Origin: Alphaproteobacteria bacterium
GTDB lineage: Bacteria; Pseudomonadota; Alphaproteobacteria; Sphingomonadales; Emcibacteraceae
Reading direction: 5' to 3'
NCBI GenBank assembly: GCA_024280095.1
Contig: JAJRQU010000126.1
Coordinates: 1 to 32,692, forward strand
Length of the DNA stretch: 32,692 nt
Part shown: positions 1 through 7,315 of the stretch, piece by piece
Layout of the letters: the number at the start of each line of letters is the position of its first letter
Numbering within the stretch: the stretch's first letter is position 1
Notes under the pieces: model-generated
The model's input: only the letters and a program-made list of their open reading frames with translations
Databases searched by the model: none
What the model was told of the DNA's origin: nothing
Program-made: the position numbers and the translations under genes

Positions 1-336
1 AGAGCCGGAAACCAAGGGGTGCCATGGGGGCAGGTCTTTGCCTTCGCTTACCATTCGGTAAGCGCAGCTATCAGGCAGCCAATGAAATTCAGATATTTGA
101 TCAGGCGTCAGCACAACACAATCCGGCACCAGTTTTTTTCGATGCGGGTAATTTGCACATTGGCAACTGTCGATGTCTAAAAGCCGGCAGGCCACATCGG
201 TATAGGCTATCTCCCCGCTGTCACTATCTTCTATTTTATGAAGGCAGCATAGCCCGCAGCCATCACAAAGGGATTCCCATTGCGCAGGTGTCATATGGGA
301 CAGTTTTATGTCACGCCAGAATTTTGGTTCTTCCAT
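1..336 (-). CDS. ycgN: UPF0260/YcgN family cysteine-cluster protein (3' part cut by window edge)
   Basis: The minus-strand frame is open from an ATG at 336 to the window edge, giving 112 codons that begin MEEPKFWRDIKLSHMT. It has the family's cysteine pattern: C-x2-C-x2-CC near residue 26 (LCDGCGLCC), then VACRLLDIDSCQC and a later PDC. A WLPDSCAYR stretch and PPWHPLVSG are also typical of UPF0260 (E. coli YcgN). The family is related to YkgJ-type proteins thought to bind zinc or iron-sulfur through these cysteines; its cellular role is not established. The start at 336 has a GGGAGGGG Shine-Dalgarno 5 nt upstream. Two further in-frame ATGs at 351 and 366 lie in a short tandem repeat. The gene follows the SCO1 gene by about 45 bp on the same strand, so the two may be cotranscribed. 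The C-terminus is missing only because the window ends. Confidence 0.88.
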   Translation of the reverse strand, partial: MEEPKFWRDIKLSHMTPAQWESLCDGCGLCCLHKIEDSDSGEIAYTDVACRLLDIDSCQCANYPHRKKLVPDCVVLTPDQISEFHWLPDSCAYRMVSEGKDLPPWHPLVSGS

Positions 337-378
337 GATTGCCCCTCCCATAATTTCCCCTCCCATAATTGTCCCTAA
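334..378 (-). repeat. 15-bp tandem repeat, each unit carrying a ribosome-binding site and ATG
   Basis: On the minus strand the sequence before the YcgN-like gene contains three 15-bp units of the form (A/G)GGG(A/G)xAATxATG. They end in ATGs at 366, 351 and 336. The two downstream units are nearly identical (GGGAGGGG plus 5 nt plus ATG). All three ATGs are in the same reading frame, so each unit adds five residues (M-G-G-x-I) to the N-terminus. The last ATG is the most family-like start. Confidence 0.7.
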
Positions 379-381
379 TGA

Positions 382-990
382 TTATTTGATGACGTCTTCC
401 AGTTTTTTTGCCATCACCTCGGGATCGGTCAGGCTTCTGAAATGGGTAAGATATTCACCCTGCCTGTCCATGAGATAAATATAGGAGGTATGGTTGACCA
501 AATAGGCCTCAGGGTCCGCGCCCTCTTCCTGCTGTTCCTTGGCCCCATAAGCGCGATAGGCTTTTTTTGCAGCCTTTATCTGTTCTATGCTGCCCGTCAG
601 GCCAACCATATTTTCATGAAAGGCGGGGACATATTGCGCCATAATATCGACTGTATCCCGGATTGGATCGACGGTTATGAAAATCGGCGTTATGGCCTTC
701 AGGGTTTTTTCTGAAACCTGATCAAGGGCGTCAGACATGATTTGTAATTCTGTTGGGCAGACATCCGGGCAATAAGTATAGCCAAAATAAACCAACATAT
801 ATTTCCCCCTAAAATCTTTATCGGTCACGGCTTTGCCATGATGATCAACTAGCGTAAAGGGGCCCCCGATAAGAGCTTTGGCGTTTTGTTGTGCGGTTTT
901 TACCGGCGGTGTATAAAAATACGTGATAAAAATGGCAAAAATTCCCGCAAGCACCAAAAGTATGATCAGAAGGATTCGGGATGTTGTCAT
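382..990 (-). CDS. SCO1/SenC family copper chaperone / thioredoxin-like protein
   Basis: 202-residue membrane-anchored protein with a single N-terminal hydrophobic helix (about 4-25), followed by a thioredoxin-like SCO domain facing the periplasm. The copper-binding set is intact: C74 and C78 in the YTYCPDVCPT motif and H167 in VNHTSYIYL. The DPxRDT motif (near 108) is also present. SCO proteins deliver copper to the CuA centre of cytochrome c oxidase or act as thiol-disulfide reductants for it; here that role is inferred from family. Length is normal for bacterial SCO proteins. The start has AGGA about 7 nt upstream. No oxidase genes are nearby. The gene is divergent from the ankyrin protein and probably cotranscribed with the YcgN-like gene downstream. 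Confidence 0.93.
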   Translation of the reverse strand: MTTSRILLIILLVLAGIFAIFITYFYTPPVKTAQQNAKALIGGPFTLVDHHGKAVTDKDFRGKYMLVYFGYTYCPDVCPTELQIMSDALDQVSEKTLKAITPIFITVDPIRDTVDIMAQYVPAFHENMVGLTGSIEQIKAAKKAYRAYGAKEQQEEGADPEAYLVNHTSYIYLMDRQGEYLTHFRSLTDPEVMAKKLEDVIK

Positions 991-1095
991 TGTCTATTCC
1001 TGTCATGAATAAATTATTATTTTATTGTTTCGATCTATGTCCCCTATATATAATAGTCATCAGGAATGAAAGCGACCTAAAAACTGGAGTTTTGA

Positions 1096-1659
1096 ATGCA
1101 ATTTAATAAAATCGTCGGCGTTGTCATAATTATGACCGCACTTGGGCTGGCTTCGGCGCAAAGCCAAAGCTTTTCGGCATCCTATAAATTTCTTAAAGCG
1201 ATCAAAGACGTTAATTATCAGGATATTAAGATTGCTGTTGAAAAGGGCGTGAATATCAACACCCGTGATTATGACGATAAAACTACCGCATTAATCATCG
1301 CCGCCAAGAAAAGAGAGCTGCCCCTTGTTAAATATCTTCTTGGGTCTGGCGCAAAACCGAATCTGGTTGGCAAAGATGGCAAAACCCCTTTGGTGATCGC
1401 CGCAGAGGCGGGAAACAGAGCCATGGTTGAGGTTTTGATCAAGGCCGGGGCGGATCTGGATTTGGGGGACAATAACGGCACGACTCCGTTGATCGCGGGC
1501 GTTCTGGTGAAACGGGATCGGATTGTGGAATTATTGCTTAAGAGCGGGGCCGATTATACATTAGAGGATTACTCTGGCCGTTCCCCCCTTCAGCATGCCA
1601 TAGACCACAGGCGATCCAAGACAGAAAAAATATTAAGAAAAGCCGGCGCGACATATTAA
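1096..1659 (+). CDS. Secreted ankyrin-repeat protein
   Basis: 187-residue protein with a clear signal peptide (hydrophobic 5-20, cleavage probable after ASA at about 21). The rest is made of four to five ankyrin repeats, with the consensus well kept at GKTPLVIAAEAGNRAMVEVL (near 95-115) and the GTTPLIAG and GRSPLQHAI repeats after it. Ankyrin repeats are protein-binding scaffolds; no enzymatic domain is present and the partner cannot be named. It is small for the class and probably periplasmic. The start has CTGGAG a few bases upstream. Its stop codon overlaps that of the convergent degenerate-EAL gene, both lying in one TTAA at 1656-1659. It is divergent from the SCO1 gene with about 105 bp between starts. 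Confidence 0.88.
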   Translation: MQFNKIVGVVIIMTALGLASAQSQSFSASYKFLKAIKDVNYQDIKIAVEKGVNINTRDYDDKTTALIIAAKKRELPLVKYLLGSGAKPNLVGKDGKTPLVIAAEAGNRAMVEVLIKAGADLDLGDNNGTTPLIAGVLVKRDRIVELLLKSGADYTLEDYSGRSPLQHAIDHRRSKTEKILRKAGATY

Positions 1660-3041
1660 AAGGAAGATTTAAACTTCTTGTCTATCAGGAAACCCTGATA
1701 CATATGGATGCCAAAGGATTTTCCGAATTCAAGAGCATTTTCCGTATCGCAGTGACATAAAATAATACGCATATTGCCATGATCCGCTATGGCGGAGAGG
1801 ATTTTATCCTGCTCAGCACTTCCGATGAGTTTTATATAGTCTGGTTTCCAACTGATTTTCAGGAAATCTACGGACAGGAGTTCTCTGTCTAATACCTGCA
1901 AAGCTTGAATATCTATTGCATCGAGGATGATTCGGCACCCTAACCGAGATAGTTTTTTTTGTGCATCATAATAGTTTTGAATATTGGAAATCACATCGAA
2001 CATGCCCATTTCCAAAATCAATGGTTGGTTATTTTTTTGTTTAAATAAGGATATGAATTTATCAAATTCAGGCGTAAGCACGGTTTCTACATTGATGTTA
2101 ATGCTAATAACCTGATCTCTGATAATATCTTTTGTGGGTAAGCTTTGCATTATTTTGGTATCAAAGGTACGTGTTAGCCGCTTGAACAGCCATTTGTCAG
2201 CATATAGGTCATAGGTGGGTAGCAGGCTTTCTTTAATTTGATCCACTGAGATATAATGTTCAATAAAAATTGGTTTTGCATTTTTGTCGCCGACGATAAC
2301 AAAGGCTGTCTGATCGGCGATCATCCGATCGATGTCCATGTTGGTTAAATTACGTTCCAGCTGATCCAATTGCATTGGCCCCATGGGCTGCGATGTATCT
2401 TGTTTTGCGATGGGGTCATAACGTGGTTTGGTGACATTCACTGTTTTGAGGTTTGGCGGCTTAAAATCCTCGGAATGGCTTAACGTTTGATCCAGATTTT
2501 TAATCATGGATTTCAGGCTGGGCGCATTTTGTGGTTCTTTTGTCGCGGCAGGGGCGGGCTTTTGTACCTGTTCTTTTATTTGTTTGGGGGGGGGCGGGAC
2601 TGCGGCGTTTTTGAGGCCGCCCACCATATGCATGAAGCGATCCATATCTATCGCCAGATCATACCATTCACAAAGTTCATCATCCCGTCCCTCTTCAATA
2701 TATTTTTTAACGAGCGGGCTATCCTCGACGGCTCGCCGGGCCGCTAGAATGGCGATGTCAAGCTGTGCGAGGGAGCTGCCCTGACAGATAAAAACAACGT
2801 CAAAATTACTTGTCCAGAAAAGCTGGCCGCTTTTACTTTGGATGAGTTTGTTAAAGGCGGTGGCAATGGTTCTTCGGTGATAGGGCTGTTTATGGCCCCT
2901 GTCCAGAAGTGAAAAATGTAAATGAATGCCGCGATAATCTTCTGGATGCCGTTTTATGGCACGCATGGCAGAGATCAGGTCATCCACCTGACACGGGGTG
3001 GCGGAACTTTCCATATGATTTGAATTTTCCGTGGCTGACAT
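1656..3041 (-). CDS. Cytosolic protein with a degenerate EAL-like domain (predicted c-di-GMP effector or scaffold)
   Basis: 461 residues, no signal peptide or membrane helix. Residues about 17-143 form an unrecognised alpha/beta region. About 146-235 is a Pro/Lys/Gln-rich linker. About 245-461 follows the EAL fold pattern: ISININVETVLTPEF (312-326, where active enzymes have the NxS strand), LILEMGMFDV (341-350), RIILDAIDIQAL (370-381, where enzymes have DDFGTG), VDFLKISW (391-398, where enzymes have DxLKID), ILCHCDTENAL (427-437, where enzymes have AEGVE), and FGIHMYQGFLI (443-453, the xxxQGY/F motif). The EAL signature itself and most metal ligands are absent, so phosphodiesterase activity is unlikely. 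It lies about 130 bp downstream of the LapG-like gene on the same strand. EAL homology is by pattern reading, so confidence in the fold is moderate. Confidence 0.68.
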   Translation of the reverse strand: MSATENSNHMESSATPCQVDDLISAMRAIKRHPEDYRGIHLHFSLLDRGHKQPYHRRTIATAFNKLIQSKSGQLFWTSNFDVVFICQGSSLAQLDIAILAARRAVEDSPLVKKYIEEGRDDELCEWYDLAIDMDRFMHMVGGLKNAAVPPPPKQIKEQVQKPAPAATKEPQNAPSLKSMIKNLDQTLSHSEDFKPPNLKTVNVTKPRYDPIAKQDTSQPMGPMQLDQLERNLTNMDIDRMIADQTAFVIVGDKNAKPIFIEHYISVDQIKESLLPTYDLYADKWLFKRLTRTFDTKIMQSLPTKDIIRDQVISININVETVLTPEFDKFISLFKQKNNQPLILEMGMFDVISNIQNYYDAQKKLSRLGCRIILDAIDIQALQVLDRELLSVDFLKISWKPDYIKLIGSAEQDKILSAIADHGNMRIILCHCDTENALEFGKSFGIHMYQGFLIDKKFKSSF

Positions 3042-3173
3042 AATATTACTCTATACTAGATTTGATCAATTGCTTGAAATATATCATATTTTAGCAGAAA
3101 TGTGACTGTATATCAAATGGGGGCTAAATTCGTTGAAATTTGATAATTTAAAGCCGTATAACAAATTATATCG

Positions 3174-3857
3174 TTACATTCTGTGTAACCACCAGGCATT
3201 TTCATTAATGGAATAATAGGGCCGGTAATGTAATACAGCCTTTTCCTTGACGACGTAGGAAATCTGGTTGTCAAGAACCAGCCTTTGATTATCCACAGAC
3301 ACCACCAGCACAGCATGGGGAACATCAAGATTTGTATCCTGAACTACCACGATACGCATCATATCAGGGTCAAATCCCAGCTCCTTTAAAGACAGATATT
3401 TGGCGATGGCATAATCTTCGCAGTCCCCGTCTTTGTCAAAAAACTGACGTAAAGATGCCCAATAATCCGGCACACCCCAATTAATAATATCGGTTATATA
3501 GGGGGCATTATTCATATGAATATTGATTTCGGAAATTTGCTGGTCTGTGGGTTTGTCTTTCAGAAATGTTAAAAGTTCCCGCCAATCTTCCATATAGCAA
3601 TTATTTTTGGCCGTGAGCCGGCAATTCTCTTTTGTATCAGGGGTTTGCTTAAGATCCCCCTTAACGCGTTCCAACATACTGTTCCATTTTTTAAAGGCGA
3701 CCAGCTGCCGGCTCATCGTCTCATAGGAACCAAAAAGGCCGGTTCGGCCCGCATTGTTTTTTTGTGCGAAGGTTGTGGGTGAAATGAAGAGGATAAGCCC
3801 AAGGGTAAGGGTTAGGCGGGCGAATGATTTTATGAAATGGGATTTAAGTGCAAACAA
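3174..3857 (-). CDS. LapG-like periplasmic transglutaminase-like cysteine protease (BTLCP family)
   Basis: 227 residues with an N-terminal signal peptide (hydrophobic 14-28, cleavage near TFAQ 31). The catalytic triad of the BTLCP/LapG family is visible: C146 in DKDGDCEDYAIAKYLSLKEL, H181 in VPHAVLVV and D196 in LVLDNQ. The acidic residues beside the cysteine match the calcium-binding region known in LapG. LapG cleaves the N-terminal retention module of large RTX adhesins and is held in check by LapD when c-di-GMP is high. No adhesin or LapD gene is in this window, but two c-di-GMP-type proteins flank it. The start is odd: the frame offers only a TTG at 3857 with no clear ribosome-binding site, just after an in-frame TAA. 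An ATG at 3871 is out of frame, so the true start, or a small indel, is unresolved. Confidence 0.86.
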   Translation of the reverse strand: MFALKSHFIKSFARLTLTLGLILFISPTTFAQKNNAGRTGLFGSYETMSRQLVAFKKWNSMLERVKGDLKQTPDTKENCRLTAKNNCYMEDWRELLTFLKDKPTDQQISEINIHMNNAPYITDIINWGVPDYWASLRQFFDKDGDCEDYAIAKYLSLKELGFDPDMMRIVVVQDTNLDVPHAVLVVSVDNQRLVLDNQISYVVKEKAVLHYRPYYSINENAWWLHRM

Positions 3858-4000
3858 AATTTAAAACTCATATAGTTCAATTAACGGGTAATGGCATAAT
3901 ATTAAGGATGTGGCTTATCAGAAAAAATAACAGGCCATCCAAATCTTTACTTACGGACTATATACGGGGTAAGGTTACCTAAATATTAAAAAATAAGTTT

Positions 4001-6127
4001 GTGGCCTTAAACTTTTCAGCAGAATGGACTTTTTATATGAGTTTGCGACCTTTATCAGCCGGTGTGGCACTGGGGATCCTGATCATCGCCGGGGCGGCCA
4101 TTGCCTTGTTACTGGTTCTGAGGTTTGCCCAGTCAGAAGCGGACAGGGATAGTCTGGTATGGCAACGCCAGATGGCCGTTGTGATCAACAGTCGGGAGGT
4201 GGCTCTGGAAGAATGGTTGGCCGAGCAGAAAAAAGTTATCAGCCGTCTGGCGGAAAACCCGTCGTTGAGGATTTATCTTGGCAATATAGAGGCCGCTCCT
4301 GCGCCGCAAGACGTGGAAAATTTGGCCCAAGCAGCCTATCTTGAAAACCTGATGAAGGGGGCTGCGATACAAAATGGGTATATATCTGTTTTGGATCAGG
4401 ATTTTAAGATAAGGGCAAACCTTAATAAACAAAGGGTTGCCGGCCTCGCGCTGACCAATCCTCAGGGGCAGGTCATTGTCTCAACGCCCAATATGCCCTC
4501 GGTTATTCGCAGTGTGGCGGGATTTCTTGACCGGGGTGCAGGCAACGAAGTGATCAGTTTCGGGCCTTATTTGTCAGATGATAAACGGCCGGTCATTGCA
4601 TTCGTTGCGCCGGTTTTCGGGGTGCAGGATGATAATAGCGCCCCTGCCATTGGTTTTGCTGTGGGCATCAAGACTGTGCCGGAAGATTTTTATCAAAAAT
4701 TGACCCAACCCGGAGATATAAGCAAAACAGCCAAAAACTATATTGTGCGCAAGAATGGCACGGCCATGGAGTATTTATCACCGCTGCGCATGGAAAATGG
4801 TGATGTCAATTCGCCATTAACAATGGTATTGGATGCAGAAAGCCCTGTATTGGCCGCAGTTTTTGCCGTTCAGACGGCCAGAGAGACAACCGGTGGATTT
4901 TCCGAGCGGATGAATTATGAAGGTAAAAATGTTTTGGTTACGGGCCGAAAAATTGCGGGAACCGACTGGGTGCTGGTGCGTACAATAGATTCGCAAGAAG
5001 TCCTTGGGGCTATTCAGGCCCGCAAACGAACGATAATCTGGATCGCAAGCCTGACCATTCTGGCCGTCAGTATTCTCATCATTCTGATTTGGCGGCACGG
5101 GGTGTCTGTTCGGGTGACAAGAGCAGCGGCACGGCAAAGAATTTTGAGTCGCCGGTATGAAAAACTCAGCCAGTTCCTACAGATTGTAACGGATAGCCAG
5201 CCAACCGTGATCACCGCCATTGATGGCCATGGCCGGTATCTTTTTGCCAATGCGCCGGCGGCTCAGGATACAGGGCTCAAGGCACAAGATATCATTGGTC
5301 AAAGAATCTCATCTGTCAAAGGCAGGCTTCAGTCGCCAGATATGGAAAACTATTGCAATCAGGTTATGGAAAATGGCACCCCGCTTTCGATTATAGAACA
5401 GTTGCCGGGGAATGAGATAACCATTAAATCGGATTATGTTCCCTTATTGATTGACCAGAATCAGGGCGTTTTGATGGTTACGGAAGATATTTCTGAACTG
5501 GTTCGGGAACGTGAACGCCGGGAGGTGGCCTTAAAGAGTTTGGTCAGCACGCTGACCATGGTGATTGATAGCCGAGACCCTTACAGCGCCCACCATTCGG
5601 AACGTGTGGCCATGGTTTCGTTGGCCATTGCCATGGAAATGAATGCGGATGATGTGACATGTGATACGGTCAATATTGCGGGGGCCTTGATGAATTTGGG
5701 CAAAATTCTGGTACCGCGAGAGCTTTTGGTTCGCCCAAAGGGCCTGTCTGAGAATGAGCTGGAAACGGTTCGCAGCAGCATTATGAAAAGTGCCGATATG
5801 CTCGAAACTGTGGATTTTGACGGCCCTGTTGTTAAAACCTTACGGCAGGTCAGGGCCCACTGGGATGGTTCTGGAGTGCCGCATAATCTGGCCGGGCATG
5901 ATATTCTGTTATCTGCGCGGATAGTGGCGGTGGCGAATGCCTTCGTGGGCATGTCCAGCGCCCGTGCGCATCGGGCCGGCATGGATATGGAAAAAGCCAC
6001 ATTATTATTATTGAATGATGCCGACCGAATTTATGACAGAAAACCCGTTACCGCTTTAATGAATTATATTGAAAATAAAGGCGGGGCAGAGCAATGGAAA
6101 GAATTCGGGATACCTCTAGCGGACTAG
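4001..6127 (+). CDS. Membrane sensor: periplasmic Cache-like domain, PAS, degenerate HD-GYP
   Basis: 708 residues from a GTG at 4001; an ATG at 4037 (residue 13) is an equally good start and neither has a strong Shine-Dalgarno. Transmembrane helices at about 19-41 and 344-364 enclose a roughly 300-residue periplasmic Cache-like sensor. A PAS domain follows (about 390-500), then an HD-GYP-like domain (512-700). The HD-GYP part keeps H532 in HSERV, LGKILVP (566-572), H620 and WDGSG (621-625). However, the HD pair is MN (564-565), GYP is GVP, and the usual DxxDAL/MTS region is NAFVGMSS. Most metal ligands are lost, so it is probably a non-catalytic signalling domain. It is divergent from the LapG-like gene. 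The stop codon TAG is the first part of the inverted-repeat element that follows. Confidence 0.83.
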   Translation: MALNFSAEWTFYMSLRPLSAGVALGILIIAGAAIALLLVLRFAQSEADRDSLVWQRQMAVVINSREVALEEWLAEQKKVISRLAENPSLRIYLGNIEAAPAPQDVENLAQAAYLENLMKGAAIQNGYISVLDQDFKIRANLNKQRVAGLALTNPQGQVIVSTPNMPSVIRSVAGFLDRGAGNEVISFGPYLSDDKRPVIAFVAPVFGVQDDNSAPAIGFAVGIKTVPEDFYQKLTQPGDISKTAKNYIVRKNGTAMEYLSPLRMENGDVNSPLTMVLDAESPVLAAVFAVQTARETTGGFSERMNYEGKNVLVTGRKIAGTDWVLVRTIDSQEVLGAIQARKRTIIWIASLTILAVSILIILIWRHGVSVRVTRAAARQRILSRRYEKLSQFLQIVTDSQPTVITAIDGHGRYLFANAPAAQDTGLKAQDIIGQRISSVKGRLQSPDMENYCNQVMENGTPLSIIEQLPGNEITIKSDYVPLLIDQNQGVLMVTEDISELVRERERREVALKSLVSTLTMVIDSRDPYSAHHSERVAMVSLAIAMEMNADDVTCDTVNIAGALMNLGKILVPRELLVRPKGLSENELETVRSSIMKSADMLETVDFDGPVVKTLRQVRAHWDGSGVPHNLAGHDILLSARIVAVANAFVGMSSARAHRAGMDMEKATLLLLNDADRIYDRKPVTALMNYIENKGGAEQWKEFGIPLAD

Positions 6128-6392
6128 TGCCCTGTGGCACCTTATTTGCATGGTTTGGACGGTTTTACAAGCCTGCCGAGCAGGCGCGCGGCGTGCCGTC
6201 ATGCCCCGCATAACAAGCGTCGGGCCGCACACGCGGCAGGCTTGTAAAGCCGCCCGAAGGGTCACCTATCCCGTTCCCTGAAGGGCGTCACCGCTGCTTG
6301 CCGATGCTAAAGCATCGCCCGCGCAACGCTTCCTACCCAGAAAACGGGATAGGTGATCCAAATCATGCAAATAAGGTGACACAGGGCACTAG
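6124..6392. mobile_element. MITE-like inverted-repeat element with nested hairpins
   Basis: The two ends are 29-bp inverted repeats, 6124-6152 and 6364-6392, matching at 28 of 29 positions, with weaker pairing continuing inward by about 9 bp. Both ends carry CTAG, which may be the repeat tip or a 4-bp target duplication as seen with IS5-type elements. Inside are two more stem-loops: 6160-6178 with 6234-6252 (18 of 19 match) and 6259-6275 with 6343-6359 (16 of 17). A 7-bp perfect hairpin sits at 6302-6317. No coding frame is convincing. The layout resembles a cloverleaf. It fills the gap between two convergent genes, ending 3 bp before the Hpt stop. No second copy exists in the window. Confidence 0.75.
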
Positions 6393-6395
6393 GGA

Positions 6396-6854
6396 TTATG
6401 CATTTGTTGTGGCAAGTCGGCAAGCCTCCTTTGGCAGCTTTCCCTGTAGCTGCGCCATAATCTTTCTGCCGCGTTCGCCGCCATACCCATCAATATTGCA
6501 GGCAATAATATAATCCATTGCATTGAGGTGGGCTGCAATAACCTGAAGGTCAACGTTAGGAAATTCTTCGACTGAGCGAATATATTTATTGAGCGAATCT
6601 GCTATGTCTGTAATCATATAATAGCCGAAGCTACCGCCAAGCCCTATGACATTATGAATGAGGTCCAAAATTTCCGTTCGGGTATTTTTTGTTTCTCGCC
6701 GATCGCCCTGTTTCAATGCCAAATCATTCTCTTTCAATGAATGAAGATGTTTGTGGAGCTCTTTAAGCTGGATTTTTGTCCAATGTAGATAGCTGCCGTT
6801 TAATCTATTGATAACGCCGCTATCATGGGAATTATAATATTTTTCTAGACTCAT
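6396..6854 (-). CDS. Stand-alone Hpt-domain-like phosphotransfer protein
   Basis: 152 residues from the ATG at 6854, which has AAAAGG 7 nt upstream. A longer start at 6887 would add 11 residues but would run through a palindrome. The segment around H67 (LIHNVIGLGGSFGYYMITD) matches the Hpt pattern in which a histidine is followed by a Gly-rich turn and a helix, and LNAMDYI near the C-terminus fits the last helix. The Lys usually three residues after the histidine is Ile here. Hpt proteins relay phosphate between response-regulator receiver domains; the partner kinase and regulator are not in view. The first 55 residues are helical and unassigned. It is convergent with the degenerate HD-GYP gene across the inverted-repeat element. 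Assignment rests on motif reading only. Confidence 0.62.
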   Translation of the reverse strand: MSLEKYYNSHDSGVINRLNGSYLHWTKIQLKELHKHLHSLKENDLALKQGDRRETKNTRTEILDLIHNVIGLGGSFGYYMITDIADSLNKYIRSVEEFPNVDLQVIAAHLNAMDYIIACNIDGYGGERGRKIMAQLQGKLPKEACRLATTNA

Positions 6855-6868
6855 AGACACACCTTTTG

Positions 6869-6893
6869 GTTGTAGTAATGCTATCATTACAAC
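6869..6893. promoter_or_regulatory. Imperfect 25-bp palindrome just upstream of the Hpt gene start
   Basis: The sequence reads GTTGTAGTAAT, three bases, ATCATTACAAC. The arms are 11 bp with two mismatches. It lies 15-39 bp before the ATG at 6854, where it could be a repressor operator or an mRNA hairpin controlling translation. Confidence 0.4.
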
Positions 6894-6922
6894 TTAATAT
6901 GGTTAGTAAAAAGTAAATGTCG

Positions 6923-6988
6923 TGAAAGATTAAAAAAACCTTGCCGGTTAATGGCCATGAAAGATTAAAAAAAAACCTTGCCGGTTAA
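6923..6988. repeat. Two tandem copies of a ~30-bp segment containing a terminator half
   Basis: TGAAAGATTAAAAAAA followed by CCTTGCCGGTTAA occurs at 6923-6951 and again at 6958-6988 with two extra A residues. Only the second copy is followed by the GGCAAGG arm that completes a terminator stem, so the first is a broken duplicate. Confidence 0.75.
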
Positions 6989-6995
6989 GGCAAGG
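6967..6995 (-). terminator. Rho-independent terminator of the 65-residue membrane protein gene
   Basis: Read on the minus strand: CCTTGCC, six-base loop, GGCAAGG, then nine T residues. It is a perfect 7-bp stem with a strong U-tract, 95 bp after the stop codon of the small membrane protein. Confidence 0.88.
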
Positions 6996-7089
6996 CTTAG
7001 TGTTAAGTACTTATCAGGGCTAAAGTACTCAGGGTATATCTATAAAGGATGTAAAAAATAAGTTGTGAGAAGCCGTCAAGGGCTAAGTC

Positions 7090-7287
7090 TCAATCTTCCC
7101 ATTTTTTCATGATTTCTGCACGTTGCTTGATCATTCCATCAGCAATGTAAATACAAAAACCACCGACAAGTATCGTTACGATCATAAATGTCGCGGGCAG
7201 AAGCAAATGCGGCCCTGCGAGCATGATGGACATCAGTAACAATAGTGAGATGACGCCGCATGATATGAACGTAATTGTATTTGCCAT
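7090..7287 (-). CDS. Small two-helix membrane protein under a predicted FNR/FixK promoter
   Basis: 65 residues with two hydrophobic helices (about 5-24 and 29-49) joined by AGPHLLLP, and a charged tail ending in KKWED. No enzymatic motif and no family that I recognise. The start is convincing: AAGGAT lies 6 nt before the ATG. Upstream is a perfect FNR-type box and a TATAAG -10 element at the right distance; downstream is a strong terminator, so this is a well-delimited single-gene unit. Such proteins are often accessory subunits or stress peptides of the inner membrane; here a role in low-oxygen growth is only inferred from the promoter. Confidence 0.75.
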   Translation of the reverse strand: MANTITFISCGVISLLLLMSIMLAGPHLLLPATFMIVTILVGGFCIYIADGMIKQRAEIMKKWED

Positions 7288-7315
7288 TTTTTATCCTTCT
7301 TCAATTACATGAGTA

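Noticed and set aside
24-338. Plus-strand 104-codon open frame at the left edge
   Set aside because: It is antisense to the YcgN-like gene, whose cysteine pattern and conserved motifs are on the minus strand.
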